18,009 nucleotides of DNA from the NCBI GenBank assembly GCA_030592625.1, contig JAUVIY010000018.1, positions 1 to 18,009 on the forward strand, written 5' to 3'. Positions 1-9,009 of this stretch are shown one piece after another (positions within the stretch are counted from its first letter, which is position 1; every line of letters begins with the position of its first letter). Origin of the DNA: Spirochaeta sp. (GTDB lineage: Bacteria > Spirochaetota > Spirochaetia > DSM-2461). A program made the translations under genes and the position numbers. The notes under the pieces were generated by a model that was not told the DNA's origin, did not search any database, and saw only the letters and a list, made by a program, of their open reading frames with translations.

Positions 1-98
1 CCGCGGCAGAGCCGCGGTACTACGGAAACCATGCTTTCCCTACGCTCATTCGGATCAAGGGTCGTACCGGAGGCGAGAGCCGAGGAACGATCCCGACA
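1..98 (+). repeat. Dispersed hairpin-rich repeat, copy 1 (cut by window edge)
   Basis: This stretch opens with a perfect inverted repeat, ccgcggc-aga-gccgcgg at 1-17. It matches, over nearly its whole length, the reverse complement of about 13733-13850. Shared blocks include tactacggaaacca, agggtcgtacc and gaggaacgatccc. Copy 1 lacks the aaataccc/gggtattt hairpin present in copy 2. Its left end may extend beyond the window. It ends about 20 bases downstream of the stop codon of the HEAT-repeat gene, so it could also act as a transcript end. No protein is encoded. It resembles a REP- or MITE-like non-coding element; the family is not known to me. Confidence 0.75.
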
Positions 99-119
99 GA
101 ATGAACAAGTTCACTCCTC

Positions 120-1928
120 TCATTTCGCTTGGGAATCAAGAAGCGCCGACTCCCTGGCCAGGAATTCCGGGTCCACCCCCCTGTCGGCATAGACCGCTAC
201 CGCCAGCGGACGCAGCTCAGGAATGGTATATTCCCAGGTACGCACGAGTAATTCCCTCATTCCCCTGTACCTGTTGAGTCGGACCTCTCCAACGATCTTC
301 ACATTTTCACTCATGTTTTCTATTTTTTCTTTCTGTTTACGAGCCTCATCTTCGAGTCGACGGCTTTCAGCTCGGATCTTACCGGCCGTTTCAAGAGCCG
401 CCGGATCACGGGTCTCAAAATATTCATGCAGTTCGTTGAATGATCGCTGCAGGGTCTCCCTGGCTGCCACCGAGTAGATTTCCCCCTGCCGCCAGGCATA
501 GAGGTAAGGATCGTTGCCGCCGGCGATAAGACTCTCCAATTCTGCGAATTCCTCGGCGATATCCCAGGCTTCCTTGAGGGAAATGATGGTTTCAGTCTTG
601 AGTCTCGGAATTTCGGCCCGGTTCAGGTATTCGGTCAGTTCTTCCGTCTCCGATGTGGTGATAAGAAGAAGCAGAGCCGTCACGTTGGGTTTGCCGTTAT
701 CCTGAGTCACCAGCCAGGGGTCGGACTGCTTACGCAGGATGGCGACGGCAATCTCCCGGGAGAGGGGACCACCGCCGGCAATGCGGCTCCGGATCGCCGG
801 CCAGGCCTCATCACCGAAGCGAACCAGGGATTCTATCGCGATCCGGCGAACTTCCGGAGATGAGTCGTCCAAGGCCGATGCCAGGATGGGAAGAGCCGAT
901 GGCGCACCAATTTCCCCCATCAGCCTGACAGCATGGATCCGGTTCGCTTCCGTAGACTCTCCATAGAGTTTCGCCAGGGCCGGAATGGCCTCGGAGCCGT
1001 AGGTTCCCAGGATGGTCTCAGCTTTCAGGCTGATGCGCTCATCCTTGTCGTCCAGCAGAACCATGAGTAGAGTCAGGCTTCCGGTTGACCTCAGTCCCTG
1101 TATAACCTCGAGAGCCGATAGCCTGACCCGGTAGGGCTTGCCGGGATTGGCAGCTTCGATATGAAGAAATGGAAGTCCGGCATCACCCAGATGCAGGGCC
1201 GCCAATTGAGCTTCCCTGCGAATATCCGGCTCACTTGAGGCGAATGCCGATACGAATACCGGAGCATCGTCAGGATTGGTATAACGGCCGAGAGTCCGAT
1301 ATGCGATAGAAGCCGTCAGCGGATCCGGGTTGTTCAGGGCATCCCGTAGAAAGGGATTGTTACGGTCGGTGATTTCTCTCACCGACCGGGAAGCCTGATT
1401 GCGGACATTGGGATCCGGATCGTTGAAATAGCCGATGAGGATGGGAACGATATCTTCACCGCCGAGTTCGATGAGGAGGAGCAATCCACCCGCACGGCGG
1501 GAGGGGTTATCCACATCCAGAAGGTTAAGAATAAAGGGACGGAAGGTTTCGGGGTTTTCCCGGATAGCTTCCCTGGCCGTTTCGGAAACATCCAGGTTTA
1601 CATCAAGGGCCGCGTCGACGATATCGGGATAAAGCGCCTCATCATCGGCCTGGATCGCGATAATCACCCCGGCCAGACGATAGTCGGGATGATTTTCCCC
1701 AAGAAGACGCCTTATCTCAGGGTAATCTTCCGGCGTGATATTGAATTTCTCCCCCTGCAGAGCGGCATTCACCATATCCTTACGGAAAGTCGGGTCGTCA
1801 AGGACCAGGTCGATAGTGCTTCTGCACGAGAGAATAAGTACTGCCGCGGCACAGAGTAACAACGCGTAATATGAAGAGAACCGCCGGGGGAACTTCACCA
1901 TTACTCTATTCTCGGCAGGCACGGGCAT
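120..1928 (-). CDS. HEAT-repeat lipoprotein
   Basis: The 602-residue product starts with a signal sequence ending in a lipobox (hydrophobic YALLLCAAAVLILS then Cys35), so it is probably lipid-anchored in the cell envelope. Residues about 40-420 are a string of HEAT/PBS-lyase-like helical repeats, with recurring patterns such as DDSSPEVRRIAIESL, DPDPNVRNQASRSV and EPDIRREAQLAALHLG. HEAT arrays form curved scaffolds that bind other proteins. A charged, probably coiled-coil segment lies near residues 500-550. Two starts are possible: ATG at 1928, or ATG at 1901, which gives a more typical short lipoprotein leader (MVKFPRRF...). Neither has a clear Shine-Dalgarno sequence. The gene is divergent from the TrmH gene, about 50 bases away. 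The binding partner is unknown. Confidence 0.85.
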   Translation of the reverse strand: MPVPAENRVMVKFPRRFSSYYALLLCAAAVLILSCRSTIDLVLDDPTFRKDMVNAALQGEKFNITPEDYPEIRRLLGENHPDYRLAGVIIAIQADDEALYPDIVDAALDVNLDVSETAREAIRENPETFRPFILNLLDVDNPSRRAGGLLLLIELGGEDIVPILIGYFNDPDPNVRNQASRSVREITDRNNPFLRDALNNPDPLTASIAYRTLGRYTNPDDAPVFVSAFASSEPDIRREAQLAALHLGDAGLPFLHIEAANPGKPYRVRLSALEVIQGLRSTGSLTLLMVLLDDKDERISLKAETILGTYGSEAIPALAKLYGESTEANRIHAVRLMGEIGAPSALPILASALDDSSPEVRRIAIESLVRFGDEAWPAIRSRIAGGGPLSREIAVAILRKQSDPWLVTQDNGKPNVTALLLLITTSETEELTEYLNRAEIPRLKTETIISLKEAWDIAEEFAELESLIAGGNDPYLYAWRQGEIYSVAARETLQRSFNELHEYFETRDPAALETAGKIRAESRRLEDEARKQKEKIENMSENVKIVGEVRLNRYRGMRELLVRTWEYTIPELRPLAVAVYADRGVDPEFLARESALLDSQAK

Positions 1929-1978
1929 AAAGGGAAGACGCTGGACCCGGAAGGTTTGGTTGAGTTATCCTCCACAGC

Positions 1979-2752
1979 GTGCTCAGTGAAGACGAAAAAC
2001 GCCTGCAGGAATATCTGGAAGGATTTCTCACCCCGGAACGTAAAGAGCGAATGCGTACGGTTCTGGAACAGCGGACCCGCTATATCACCTGCGTTCTGGA
2101 AGACCTCTTTGATCCGCGGAATGGAAGCGCCGTCATCCGGCATTGTGACGCCCTGGGTATCCACGAACTTCACGCCATCGAAAACAAGCATCGCTTTAAA
2201 TCCGATACTCAAGTTGACCTCGGAACCGCTCAGTGGCTGGATATGCGAATTTACCGGAAACCCCGCGGAGTGGCTCCGACCTCGGTGAAGGGACGGCGAC
2301 GGGCCGCTCAAGCCTCTCCCGACGGCATTCCGCCTCCTGAAAAGAGCCGGACCCCGACAGTCCTGGCGGATCTGAAATCCCGGGGCTATCGCATCGTCGC
2401 CACCAGCCCCCATGCCGACGATGACGCCCTGCCGGAAACTCTGGACCTGGCCGCCGGGCCGGTAGCCGTGGTGTTCGGCACTGAGAAGCATGGTATATCC
2501 GACGCGGTTCGAGCGGCCGCTGATGTCTTTCTGCGCATCCCCATGGTGGGATTTGTGGAGAGCTTTAATCTCTCGGCCAGTGCCGCTATCGTTTTTCATG
2601 TTCTCTCCCGGCGAATCAGGCTGGAGGGGCTGCCCTGGCGGCTTGAGGCCGAAGATGCCGAACGGGTGATGCATACATGGCTTCGGCGGACGGTGCCTCA
2701 TGCGGAGAGGTTGATTGCACGGTTCGAGGCGGAGAACGCCCTGGGCGGCTGA
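1979..2752 (+). CDS. trmH: TrmH-family RNA 2'-O-ribose methyltransferase (SpoU class)
   Basis: This 257-residue protein has the three SPOUT motifs of TrmH enzymes. Motif 1 is around residues 44-60 (DPRNGSAVIRHCDALG, with the conserved Asn and Arg). Motif 2 is near 164-173 (VVFGTEKHGI). Motif 3 is near 187-204 (IPMVGFVESFNLSASAA). TrmH methylates the 2'-OH of G18 in tRNA using S-adenosylmethionine; related enzymes modify rRNA, so the substrate is inferred. The C-terminal tail after residue 210 is the helical extension seen in TrmH. The start is GTG at 1979: an in-frame TGA lies at 1961 and no other start codon lies between. No good ribosome binding site precedes it. Residues about 94-126 are a Pro/Arg-rich insert absent from typical TrmH. 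The gene converges with the giant secreted-protein gene. Confidence 0.88.
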   Translation: MLSEDEKRLQEYLEGFLTPERKERMRTVLEQRTRYITCVLEDLFDPRNGSAVIRHCDALGIHELHAIENKHRFKSDTQVDLGTAQWLDMRIYRKPRGVAPTSVKGRRRAAQASPDGIPPPEKSRTPTVLADLKSRGYRIVATSPHADDDALPETLDLAAGPVAVVFGTEKHGISDAVRAAADVFLRIPMVGFVESFNLSASAAIVFHVLSRRIRLEGLPWRLEAEDAERVMHTWLRRTVPHAERLIARFEAENALGG

Positions 2753-2754
2753 AC

Positions 2755-2778
2755 TCCGGGGGGCATTTTCCCGCCGGA
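2755..2778. terminator. Possible bidirectional terminator between convergent genes
   Basis: The 35-base gap between the trmH stop and the giant-gene stop contains an imperfect GC-rich inverted repeat, tccgg...ggg / ccc-g-ccgga, around an AT loop. The convergent arrangement makes a shared terminator plausible. The stem is imperfect and there is no long T tract. Confidence 0.35.
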
Positions 2779-2787
2779 ATTGCTTGT

Positions 2788-5700
2788 CTATTTCACCACC
2801 AGCACCTTGCGGATCTGATCGATGCCTCCGGGTCCGACGTATCGAATGAAATATATGCCTCTGGCCACAACGTTGCCCGAGCGATTTCGACCGTTCCAGG
2901 AAACAGAATATTCACCCGGATCCTGATACCCGCGCTGAAGTACTTCCACCAAACCGCCGGCCAGATCGAAGATCTGAATATTCACCGTGCCGCCCCGGGT
3001 CAGTTCGTAATGGAGGGAGGTGTGTTCGTTCCGGTTCGGATTGATGATGTTGTTGAGGATGGAGATTCCTCCGGCCTGGGTGACAACGTCATGGATGAGG
3101 ATGGACCATGGTCGGATTTTCCGGTACCAGTCGGAGGCGGTGTCATCCACTATCCTGGCGGCGTAGAGGAATGTCGGTCCTGCCGGAATCCGGAAAAAGA
3201 ACTCCAGATCCGTTCCGCTGCTGATCTTGGAATCGGTGGCCGGCCAGTCGTAGTCATAAAGGTTTCCGGCGCCGAGCGCATTCATCGCCGCATTGTTATA
3301 CGTGGTCCAGGGCCTCGGAACCAGGCCGGAAAAGTTCCCATCAAAACCGGTAATTTCTACGAATGTCGGCAACCAGAGTCCGTTTCTCCGATAGGACGAA
3401 GTGACGCCGTTGTCCCAGTACAGCCTCAAAGCCAGAGCTCCGAAATCGTTATGCAGGTGGGCCTGGAGATTGATATCCTCGTCCTGCAAAAAGTCCGAGC
3501 CGTCAAAGCTCATGACAATCCCGACACCGGCCCCGCCGGCCGGTTGGGTCTGGCCGGTGGCCACCACCGGTTCCACCATGCCGTTACCGACGATGCCCAG
3601 TGCCAAGTCGGAAACCCTGTGATCGTTATCCACCAGGCCTTGGGCAGCATCTGCAGGATCCAACGCATCTTCCGGGAGGAGACTCGGGGGCGTCGGTATA
3701 TCTTCGACGGCATTGACGATTATCTGTGCGTTACTCTGGATGTCGCCCGTAGTAATCAGTCCACCGATATCAAGGAGAGCTTCCTGCATGGTTGGACCGA
3801 CAGACGGTGTGACGACCGTTACGCCAACGGGAACACCGCCGACGTTATTGGTCAGAGCAGTCACATCGAAATTGTTCGTCCAGCCGCCGCCGTTTGTATC
3901 CACAAGCTGTTCCGAAAAATGGATGAAAACTTCGTTTCTTGCCGCATCGGCGACCGCCAGGGTGTATCCGATGATCGGCGGCGCATCATCGTAGGGGATT
4001 TCCTCCGTTTTCGACGGATATAGAGCCAATGGGGCACCGACAGGACCGGTTTCGACCAGGGACGTATTCTGATCGATCCTCCAGGCCGGATTCACCCCGG
4101 TGTCCAATGCGTCTTTTTCTTCCAGGTGAATCCAGAAGAAAGCGTTCGTCGGTTCGGCAGCATCGTCGCTGTAGGAGATGACCGTGTACCCGTTTACCGA
4201 AACTTCGAAATCCGTAAAATCCATATTGACCGCTGCCGCCGTGTTGACGTAAAGCCTGTCGATTCGGCCGTTGCTGTCCGTGTCCCGGGTCCATGAGAGC
4301 TCAACGTAAATTTCGATCACCCAGCCCGGACAATTGTCCACCAGGACATCCGGAGGGATCACCAGCGGTTGGAGTGTGGCGTTGGAATCCCGGACATAGA
4401 CGAATTGCATCGCCAAGGTGGCGTTGATGTTCTTAATGAACCACCAATGAGTACCGTCGTTGGAAGATACCAGATACACCCATTCGGTGCCGTCGGGCAA
4501 ACCGGCGATTCCCGGTGGAGGCGTCGGCGGCGTTCCCGAGCCGTTGTCCCCCAAAATATCGAAACTGGCCCCGACGATATTCGCGATGGTTGTTGTGGTG
4601 CCCTGCTCGAAATAGACGATCTTGCCGCCGACGTCCCTGGCGGTGCCTGTCTGGTCATTGATAATGAAACCGTAGAAGGTGTTGCTGCCGGCGATCAGGG
4701 CCGGGAAGTCACCGACGAGCTCGAGATTGCCGTTACTGTGGACGAAACCGGCGGGGCCCACTGCATTAAACAGAGAACCGAAGATATCGACATCGTGTCC
4801 ATTAAGATCCAGGGAGCCACCGGCAAGGATCTGAATACCCATCAGGTCGAGAACGCCGGGATACATAGTTTCCACTGGTTCCGCGAGGGCTCCGTTCGGT
4901 GTCCCTGATCGGCCATAGACGACAATATCCCGATTAAGGGTCAGGTTGCCTCCATTGATGATGATGTGCCAGAAATGGTTGCGATTATAGACGGCGGGAA
5001 CGTCTGTTGCTCCACCGTAGAATTCAACGATGCCCATGTTCTCCGGCGTCGCCGAGAGATCTGGAAGATTCATCGTCGCCCGGGTCCCGGTCATTCTCAG
5101 GCGGCCCATTTCGTCCAGTGCCGGCCAGGCGTTGTCGGTAATCATCGCGTCATACACCGTTGTCACGTCGATATTCCAGTCTCCGAGATCCAATACCGGT
5201 AGGGCAATGGCGGTCCCGGAATCGGCGTAGATCAAATTCGTCGCTGTGAGGGTGAGACCCGGTGTCGTGGTGAAATCCAGTGTGGTCGCTGCGCCGGTAT
5301 CACTGTCATCGCTAACGGTGAGGTTGTTGGTAACCGTCAGGTCGTCCACCCGAACGTTGACGACCGAATCGTCGATCGTGAGGTTCCAGAAATCGTTGGT
5401 CGCACCACCGGCTTCCAGGAAGGAAGCGCCCCCGACGAAGGTAACCGTTCCGTTTTGGGCATTAAATGTGTTAACCCCGGAGTTGTTGTCCCAGGTCCCG
5501 GTGATTTCGATGGGCCTGTTCCCGGCACTTACGTCCAGGATACCAGACGTGATTGTCAGGTTACCTGTCACCTCCAGGCCGTTGGCCGGGTTGTTCACCA
5601 GGGTGAGGATCTGTCCGGCGTTTTTATTCACGATAAGATTCACGAAGGACTGAGTGCCGATCCCTTTTGTGAACAAGGTTGAGGAATTACCGTCGAACAC

Positions 5701-8700
5701 AACCGTCGAGTTGGTAGAGTCGAAATCGAAGGTTGCTGCTGTCGAATCCCAATCAACCGAGATGGTATGAGTTTCCGCCCCCCCGGCACCGTCGTCCAGA
5801 TCCCAGACTCCCTGTGTCAGGGTAAGCCCGTTGGTCACGGTCAAATCCGCTGTCGAGGTGATCGTGTCCACACCGGCAGCTTTGTTGAACGTCAGGTTGA
5901 AAAAGGTGTAACCACCCACATTCCCGTTGTTTCCCTCATCAAAGGTGACCGTCGAGGTTCCCATCACAAACCCGGTGATGCTCATGCTTGTACCGATCGC
6001 AATCGCACTCGTACCCGCCGTCAGGGAGCCCGCACCAAGTAACGAACCGCTGATATTGATTGCATTGTTATTCGTCGTCAAGATTCCGCTGCTGACTGTC
6101 AGATTTCCAACAGCTACGATCTCACCGCCCTGGGAAGTCCCGCCGGCACCCCCGGTCACATCCAGATTTCCCAGAAGGTACACCGCTGCCGAAAAAGTAA
6201 TGCCGCCGGTTCCAATCACACTCAAGTTGTTCGGTTCAACTCCACTTCCGGCATTCGTTCCGATGATGCCGCCGAAACCTGCCGTGCCCGTTCCGGCATT
6301 CACCGTCAAGTCGAACGGACCGCTGGCGACCTGCTCGTCTATCGTGCTCGAAAAGCTGATGTTACCACCACCGACGCCGCTGGTGACCGTCGTCGTCGCC
6401 GTCAGCACCACAGGACCGGTCATAGTAATCGCACTACCGGCTGTGGTAATAATCGATCCCAGGTTGATAACAGTGGTACCGGTGATCGTCACAAGACCGC
6501 TGGTCGTGACTGCCGCTCCGACTGTCACCGTACCTCCGGATAAGACCGCACTTGAAAGCGCAGGCCCACCACCCAGAATGGCGCTGACCGTTACCGTTCC
6601 CGTTCCCGCATCCGCACTTAAGGCTTGAGCCCCGGTGAACGGATTATCAAGAAGAATGTTTCCTGCCCCCGCACCCGTCGATAATGCCGTCGCACCAACC
6701 AGGGTTACCGCCCCGACGCCGGTGAAATTGATGTTCCCGCCACTCTTGGTGATCGGCGCTCCCAGGGTCGCCCCATCCACCAGGATGGTTCCCGTCGTTC
6801 CGGTGATCGTTCCGGCTTGATGATCCAGCGTACCGGATACCGTCAGATTGAAGGTCTGGGTATTCAGGTTGCCCGCGACCAGATCCAGCGTCCCGCCAAC
6901 TATCACGTCGGTGTTCAACTGACCGCCGTTGGTGATCGTCAAGTCATTGAAATCATCAAAACCGGTGTTGTGCGATATCTGGGCCCCGGCCGTCGTCAGA
7001 CGAATCTCTGAAGTGTTCGCCGTAAACAGAAAATTTCCACTCGAGGCATCCCAGTTTCCGGCTATCTGATGAAGAAAGGCCCCAGCGTCCCAGGTCCCCT
7101 GGGTCATCGTCAGGACGCTACTCACCGTCAGGCCCGCTGTCGAGGTGATCGTGTCCACACCGGCAGCTTTGTTGAACGTCAGGTTGAAAAAGGTGTAACC
7201 ACCCACATTCCCGTTGTTTCCCTCATCAAAGGTGACCGTCGAGGTTCCCATCGCGAACCCGGTAATGCTCATGCTTGTACCGATCGCAATCGCACTCGTA
7301 CCCGCCGTCAGGGAGCCCGCACCAAGTAACGAACCGCTGAGGCTCACCGCGTTGTTATTCGTGACAAAGGTACCGCCGCTCACCATCAGATCGCCCAGAC
7401 GGTCGATTCCGCCTAACGCACTGGTTCCCGCCGTCAATACGGTATTCACGCTCGCGATCACCGTCAGGTTACGATTATTCGTATCATCATCTACCTTGCC
7501 GTCGAAGGTGATGCTTCCACCGGTACTCGTCAGAGTGACATTGTTCGTCACCGTTACCGCATCCGTCAGGTCCAACGCTCCGCTGGTGGTAATATCAGCT
7601 CCAAGGTTGATAGTGCCGCCAGTCAAGGCTGCACTGGCGAACGGCGTACCTCCAATCGCAGCATTTACCACCAGTGCATTAACCCCGGCATTCAGTGCGA
7701 GATTCCAACTACCGCCGTCGTCGGTAATGGCGCTATTGAATGTGGAAGTACCGCCGTTCAGTGTGAGCGCGCTATTGCCGGTTAGCGTAACTACGCCGTT
7801 CACTGTGATATTGCCTGTGGCTGTAAATGTAGAAGCCCCACCGATGGACAAAGCTCCGGAGATAATGTTCCCACCGGATGTGATTGTCAGAGAGGTACCC
7901 GTACCAGTGATTATGTTCGTAGCGTTCGTTTCATTCAGATTGACGAAAAATCCTGCATCAAAAGTAAAGGACCCCAACGTTATCGGGCCTATATTGGCCA
8001 AGTCAATTGTCCCCGAAGTCGCAGAGATATTCGCGTTTCCACTGACCGTAACAAGCCCGTTATCTGACACGCCGGGAGCGTTATTTGCTGTGACAACCAG
8101 ATTGCCCGTGATATTCGTCGCAGGAAGCTGTATGGCACCGTTATCTGTGGTAGCAAGTGTCATGGTACCGCTGCAGAGGTCGACCGAGGAGCCGGCAAGA
8201 TTGAGCACACCAGCGCCCGAGTTCAAAGTCATATTGGTTGTCACATCACTGGCGCTTGAATATGTTATGTCTCCAGAGGTTGATGTTACACTGAGATTTC
8301 CAAGAGCTGTAATCTGTCCAACATTTCCCGAAACGCTTATAGCACCGCTGGTCGAAGAGACGTTAAGATTGGGTATATCGTCAACAGGTCCTGAAATTGT
8401 GATTGAACCTATCGTAGAAGTGATCGTGAGATTGAAACCCCCACTGATAGTACCGGTAATTGTGATATTTCCTGAAGTTGTCTGAATCGTAGAATTACCC
8501 GTCAGGGTAATATTGTTAAAGACGAGATTGCCGGTTCCTCCATCGATTGTTCCAAAAAGAGTAACTGTATTGTTGACCGTGAAAGGATTCGCCGTCGTGT
8601 TGGTTAGGGTTCTGCCTCCACTCAAAGTAAGATTATCAAGTGCCACCAGCAAGGAATTTATATCTGCGTTACCTCCAGCACTAATAACAGCTGAGTCAGG

Positions 8701-8877
8701 AGGGGAAGGTGAAGCACCATCTCCTGGGTAACCCAAATCCGCTGTCCAGTTAATTGGATCTTCCCATGTCAGCGGAGCACCGCCATCATCCCATGTATAA
8801 GTCGTTTGTCCAAATAAAACAGATGGTACTAAAAGGAGAATCAGTATTGATAGAGCGGAAAAGAAAAACGACCTCAC
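2788..8877 (-). CDS. Giant secreted beta-repeat protein with FlgD-like C-terminal domain
   Basis: The product is 2029 residues long with a clear signal peptide (hydrophobic SALSILILLLVPSVLFG, cleavage likely before Gln24). Residues about 60-1330 are Thr/Ser/Gly/Asn-rich repeats of the type found in beta-helix adhesins and autotransporters, e.g. SATSGTIDLANIGPITLGSF. A Pro-rich linker lies near 1450. The following region is more globular and Trp-rich (to about 1900). The last ~80 residues (LHYELTRGGTVNIQIFDLAG ... VARGIYFIRYV) match the FlgD/Ig-like C-terminal domain common at the ends of large secreted proteins. The start is GTG at 8877, with a ggag-type ribosome binding site at about 8883-8888 and a TATAAT box upstream. 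Role inferred: cell-surface or matrix protein, perhaps adhesion. There are no catalytic motifs that I recognise. Cysteine is very rare, as expected for an exported beta-solenoid. Confidence 0.85.
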   Translation of the reverse strand: MRSFFFSALSILILLLVPSVLFGQTTYTWDDGGAPLTWEDPINWTADLGYPGDGASPSPPDSAVISAGGNADINSLLVALDNLTLSGGRTLTNTTANPFTVNNTVTLFGTIDGGTGNLVFNNITLTGNSTIQTTSGNITITGTISGGFNLTITSTIGSITISGPVDDIPNLNVSSTSGAISVSGNVGQITALGNLSVTSTSGDITYSSASDVTTNMTLNSGAGVLNLAGSSVDLCSGTMTLATTDNGAIQLPATNITGNLVVTANNAPGVSDNGLVTVSGNANISATSGTIDLANIGPITLGSFTFDAGFFVNLNETNATNIITGTGTSLTITSGGNIISGALSIGGASTFTATGNITVNGVVTLTGNSALTLNGGTSTFNSAITDDGGSWNLALNAGVNALVVNAAIGGTPFASAALTGGTINLGADITTSGALDLTDAVTVTNNVTLTSTGGSITFDGKVDDDTNNRNLTVIASVNTVLTAGTSALGGIDRLGDLMVSGGTFVTNNNAVSLSGSLLGAGSLTAGTSAIAIGTSMSITGFAMGTSTVTFDEGNNGNVGGYTFFNLTFNKAAGVDTITSTAGLTVSSVLTMTQGTWDAGAFLHQIAGNWDASSGNFLFTANTSEIRLTTAGAQISHNTGFDDFNDLTITNGGQLNTDVIVGGTLDLVAGNLNTQTFNLTVSGTLDHQAGTITGTTGTILVDGATLGAPITKSGGNINFTGVGAVTLVGATALSTGAGAGNILLDNPFTGAQALSADAGTGTVTVSAILGGGPALSSAVLSGGTVTVGAAVTTSGLVTITGTTVINLGSIITTAGSAITMTGPVVLTATTTVTSGVGGGNISFSSTIDEQVASGPFDLTVNAGTGTAGFGGIIGTNAGSGVEPNNLSVIGTGGITFSAAVYLLGNLDVTGGAGGTSQGGEIVAVGNLTVSSGILTTNNNAINISGSLLGAGSLTAGTSAIAIGTSMSITGFVMGTSTVTFDEGNNGNVGGYTFFNLTFNKAAGVDTITSTADLTVTNGLTLTQGVWDLDDGAGGAETHTISVDWDSTAATFDFDSTNSTVVFDGNSSTLFTKGIGTQSFVNLIVNKNAGQILTLVNNPANGLEVTGNLTITSGILDVSAGNRPIEITGTWDNNSGVNTFNAQNGTVTFVGGASFLEAGGATNDFWNLTIDDSVVNVRVDDLTVTNNLTVSDDSDTGAATTLDFTTTPGLTLTATNLIYADSGTAIALPVLDLGDWNIDVTTVYDAMITDNAWPALDEMGRLRMTGTRATMNLPDLSATPENMGIVEFYGGATDVPAVYNRNHFWHIIINGGNLTLNRDIVVYGRSGTPNGALAEPVETMYPGVLDLMGIQILAGGSLDLNGHDVDIFGSLFNAVGPAGFVHSNGNLELVGDFPALIAGSNTFYGFIINDQTGTARDVGGKIVYFEQGTTTTIANIVGASFDILGDNGSGTPPTPPPGIAGLPDGTEWVYLVSSNDGTHWWFIKNINATLAMQFVYVRDSNATLQPLVIPPDVLVDNCPGWVIEIYVELSWTRDTDSNGRIDRLYVNTAAAVNMDFTDFEVSVNGYTVISYSDDAAEPTNAFFWIHLEEKDALDTGVNPAWRIDQNTSLVETGPVGAPLALYPSKTEEIPYDDAPPIIGYTLAVADAARNEVFIHFSEQLVDTNGGGWTNNFDVTALTNNVGGVPVGVTVVTPSVGPTMQEALLDIGGLITTGDIQSNAQIIVNAVEDIPTPPSLLPEDALDPADAAQGLVDNDHRVSDLALGIVGNGMVEPVVATGQTQPAGGAGVGIVMSFDGSDFLQDEDINLQAHLHNDFGALALRLYWDNGVTSSYRRNGLWLPTFVEITGFDGNFSGLVPRPWTTYNNAAMNALGAGNLYDYDWPATDSKISSGTDLEFFFRIPAGPTFLYAARIVDDTASDWYRKIRPWSILIHDVVTQAGGISILNNIINPNRNEHTSLHYELTRGGTVNIQIFDLAGGLVEVLQRGYQDPGEYSVSWNGRNRSGNVVARGIYFIRYVGPGGIDQIRKVLVVK
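5849..6053 (-). repeat. Near-identical internal repeat of giant gene, copy B
   Basis: These 205 bases match 7136-7340 with only three mismatches that I can find, clustered around 5954-5973. They encode residues about 941-1009 (SGSLLGAGSLTAGTSAIAIG ... NLTFNKAAGVDTITSTA). Flanking repeats of the same protein are far more diverged. This points to recent duplication or gene conversion between the two copies. Confidence 0.9.
7136..7340 (-). repeat. Near-identical internal repeat of giant gene, copy A
   Basis: This is the partner of 5849-6053, in the same orientation, encoding residues about 512-580. Start-to-start distance is 1287 bases, which is 429 codons. Recombination between the copies would therefore delete or duplicate an in-frame block. 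Confidence 0.9.
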
Positions 8878-8910
8878 CTACAACTCCCGAATACAATGTT
8901 TTCAAAGATC

Positions 8911-8916
8911 ATTATA
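8911..8916 (-). promoter_or_regulatory. Promoter -10 box of giant gene (TATAAT)
   Basis: On the minus strand a consensus TATAAT lies 33 bases upstream of the GTG start, within cgaagttgggatataat. The same block is kept in the duplicated copy (9636-9641). No convincing -35 is visible; the position 17 bases upstream reads caatgt. The predicted 5' leader is about 27 bases and contains the ggag ribosome binding site. Confidence 0.6.
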
Positions 8917-8945
8917 TCCCAACTTCGATTAAAACATTGAAAACC

Positions 8946-8968
8946 GACCGCTCATGGGCTGAGCGGTC
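8946..8968 (-). terminator. Rho-independent terminator of the small lipoprotein gene
   Basis: There is a perfect 9-bp stem, gaccgctca / tgagcggtc, with a 5-base loop. On the minus strand it is followed by ggttttcaatgtttt. It lies about 40 bases past the stop of the lipoprotein gene and just upstream of the giant-gene promoter, separating the two transcripts. A second copy is at 9671-9693. Confidence 0.75.
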
Positions 8969-9009
8969 AGTATATAATCGTCGATTTACTGTAGTGGAAC
9001 AAGTTATTA

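Noticed and set aside
120..145. Extension of the dispersed repeat into the HEAT gene, because ttgggaatcaa occurs beyond both repeat copies
   Set aside because: The 11-base match lies at different distances from the repeat core, and in copy 1 it is within codons of an otherwise normal protein end. Chance is likely.
1901..2701. Minus-strand frame of 266 codons opposite trmH
   Set aside because: It is antisense to a gene with clear SPOUT motifs. The translation shows no family features and no ribosome binding site.
2677..4023. Plus-strand frame of 448 codons overlapping the trmH end and the giant-gene 3' end
   Set aside because: It overlaps two supported genes, shows no recognisable domain and begins inside trmH. 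It is a shadow of GC-rich coding sequence.
7214..8485. Long plus-strand open frame (423 codons) opposite the giant gene
   Set aside because: Composition is nearly all Val/Pro/Ala/Thr/Ile, as expected from the complement of Thr/Gly/Asn-rich repeat codons. There is no start signal, and the minus-strand product has a signal peptide and a recognisable C-terminal domain.
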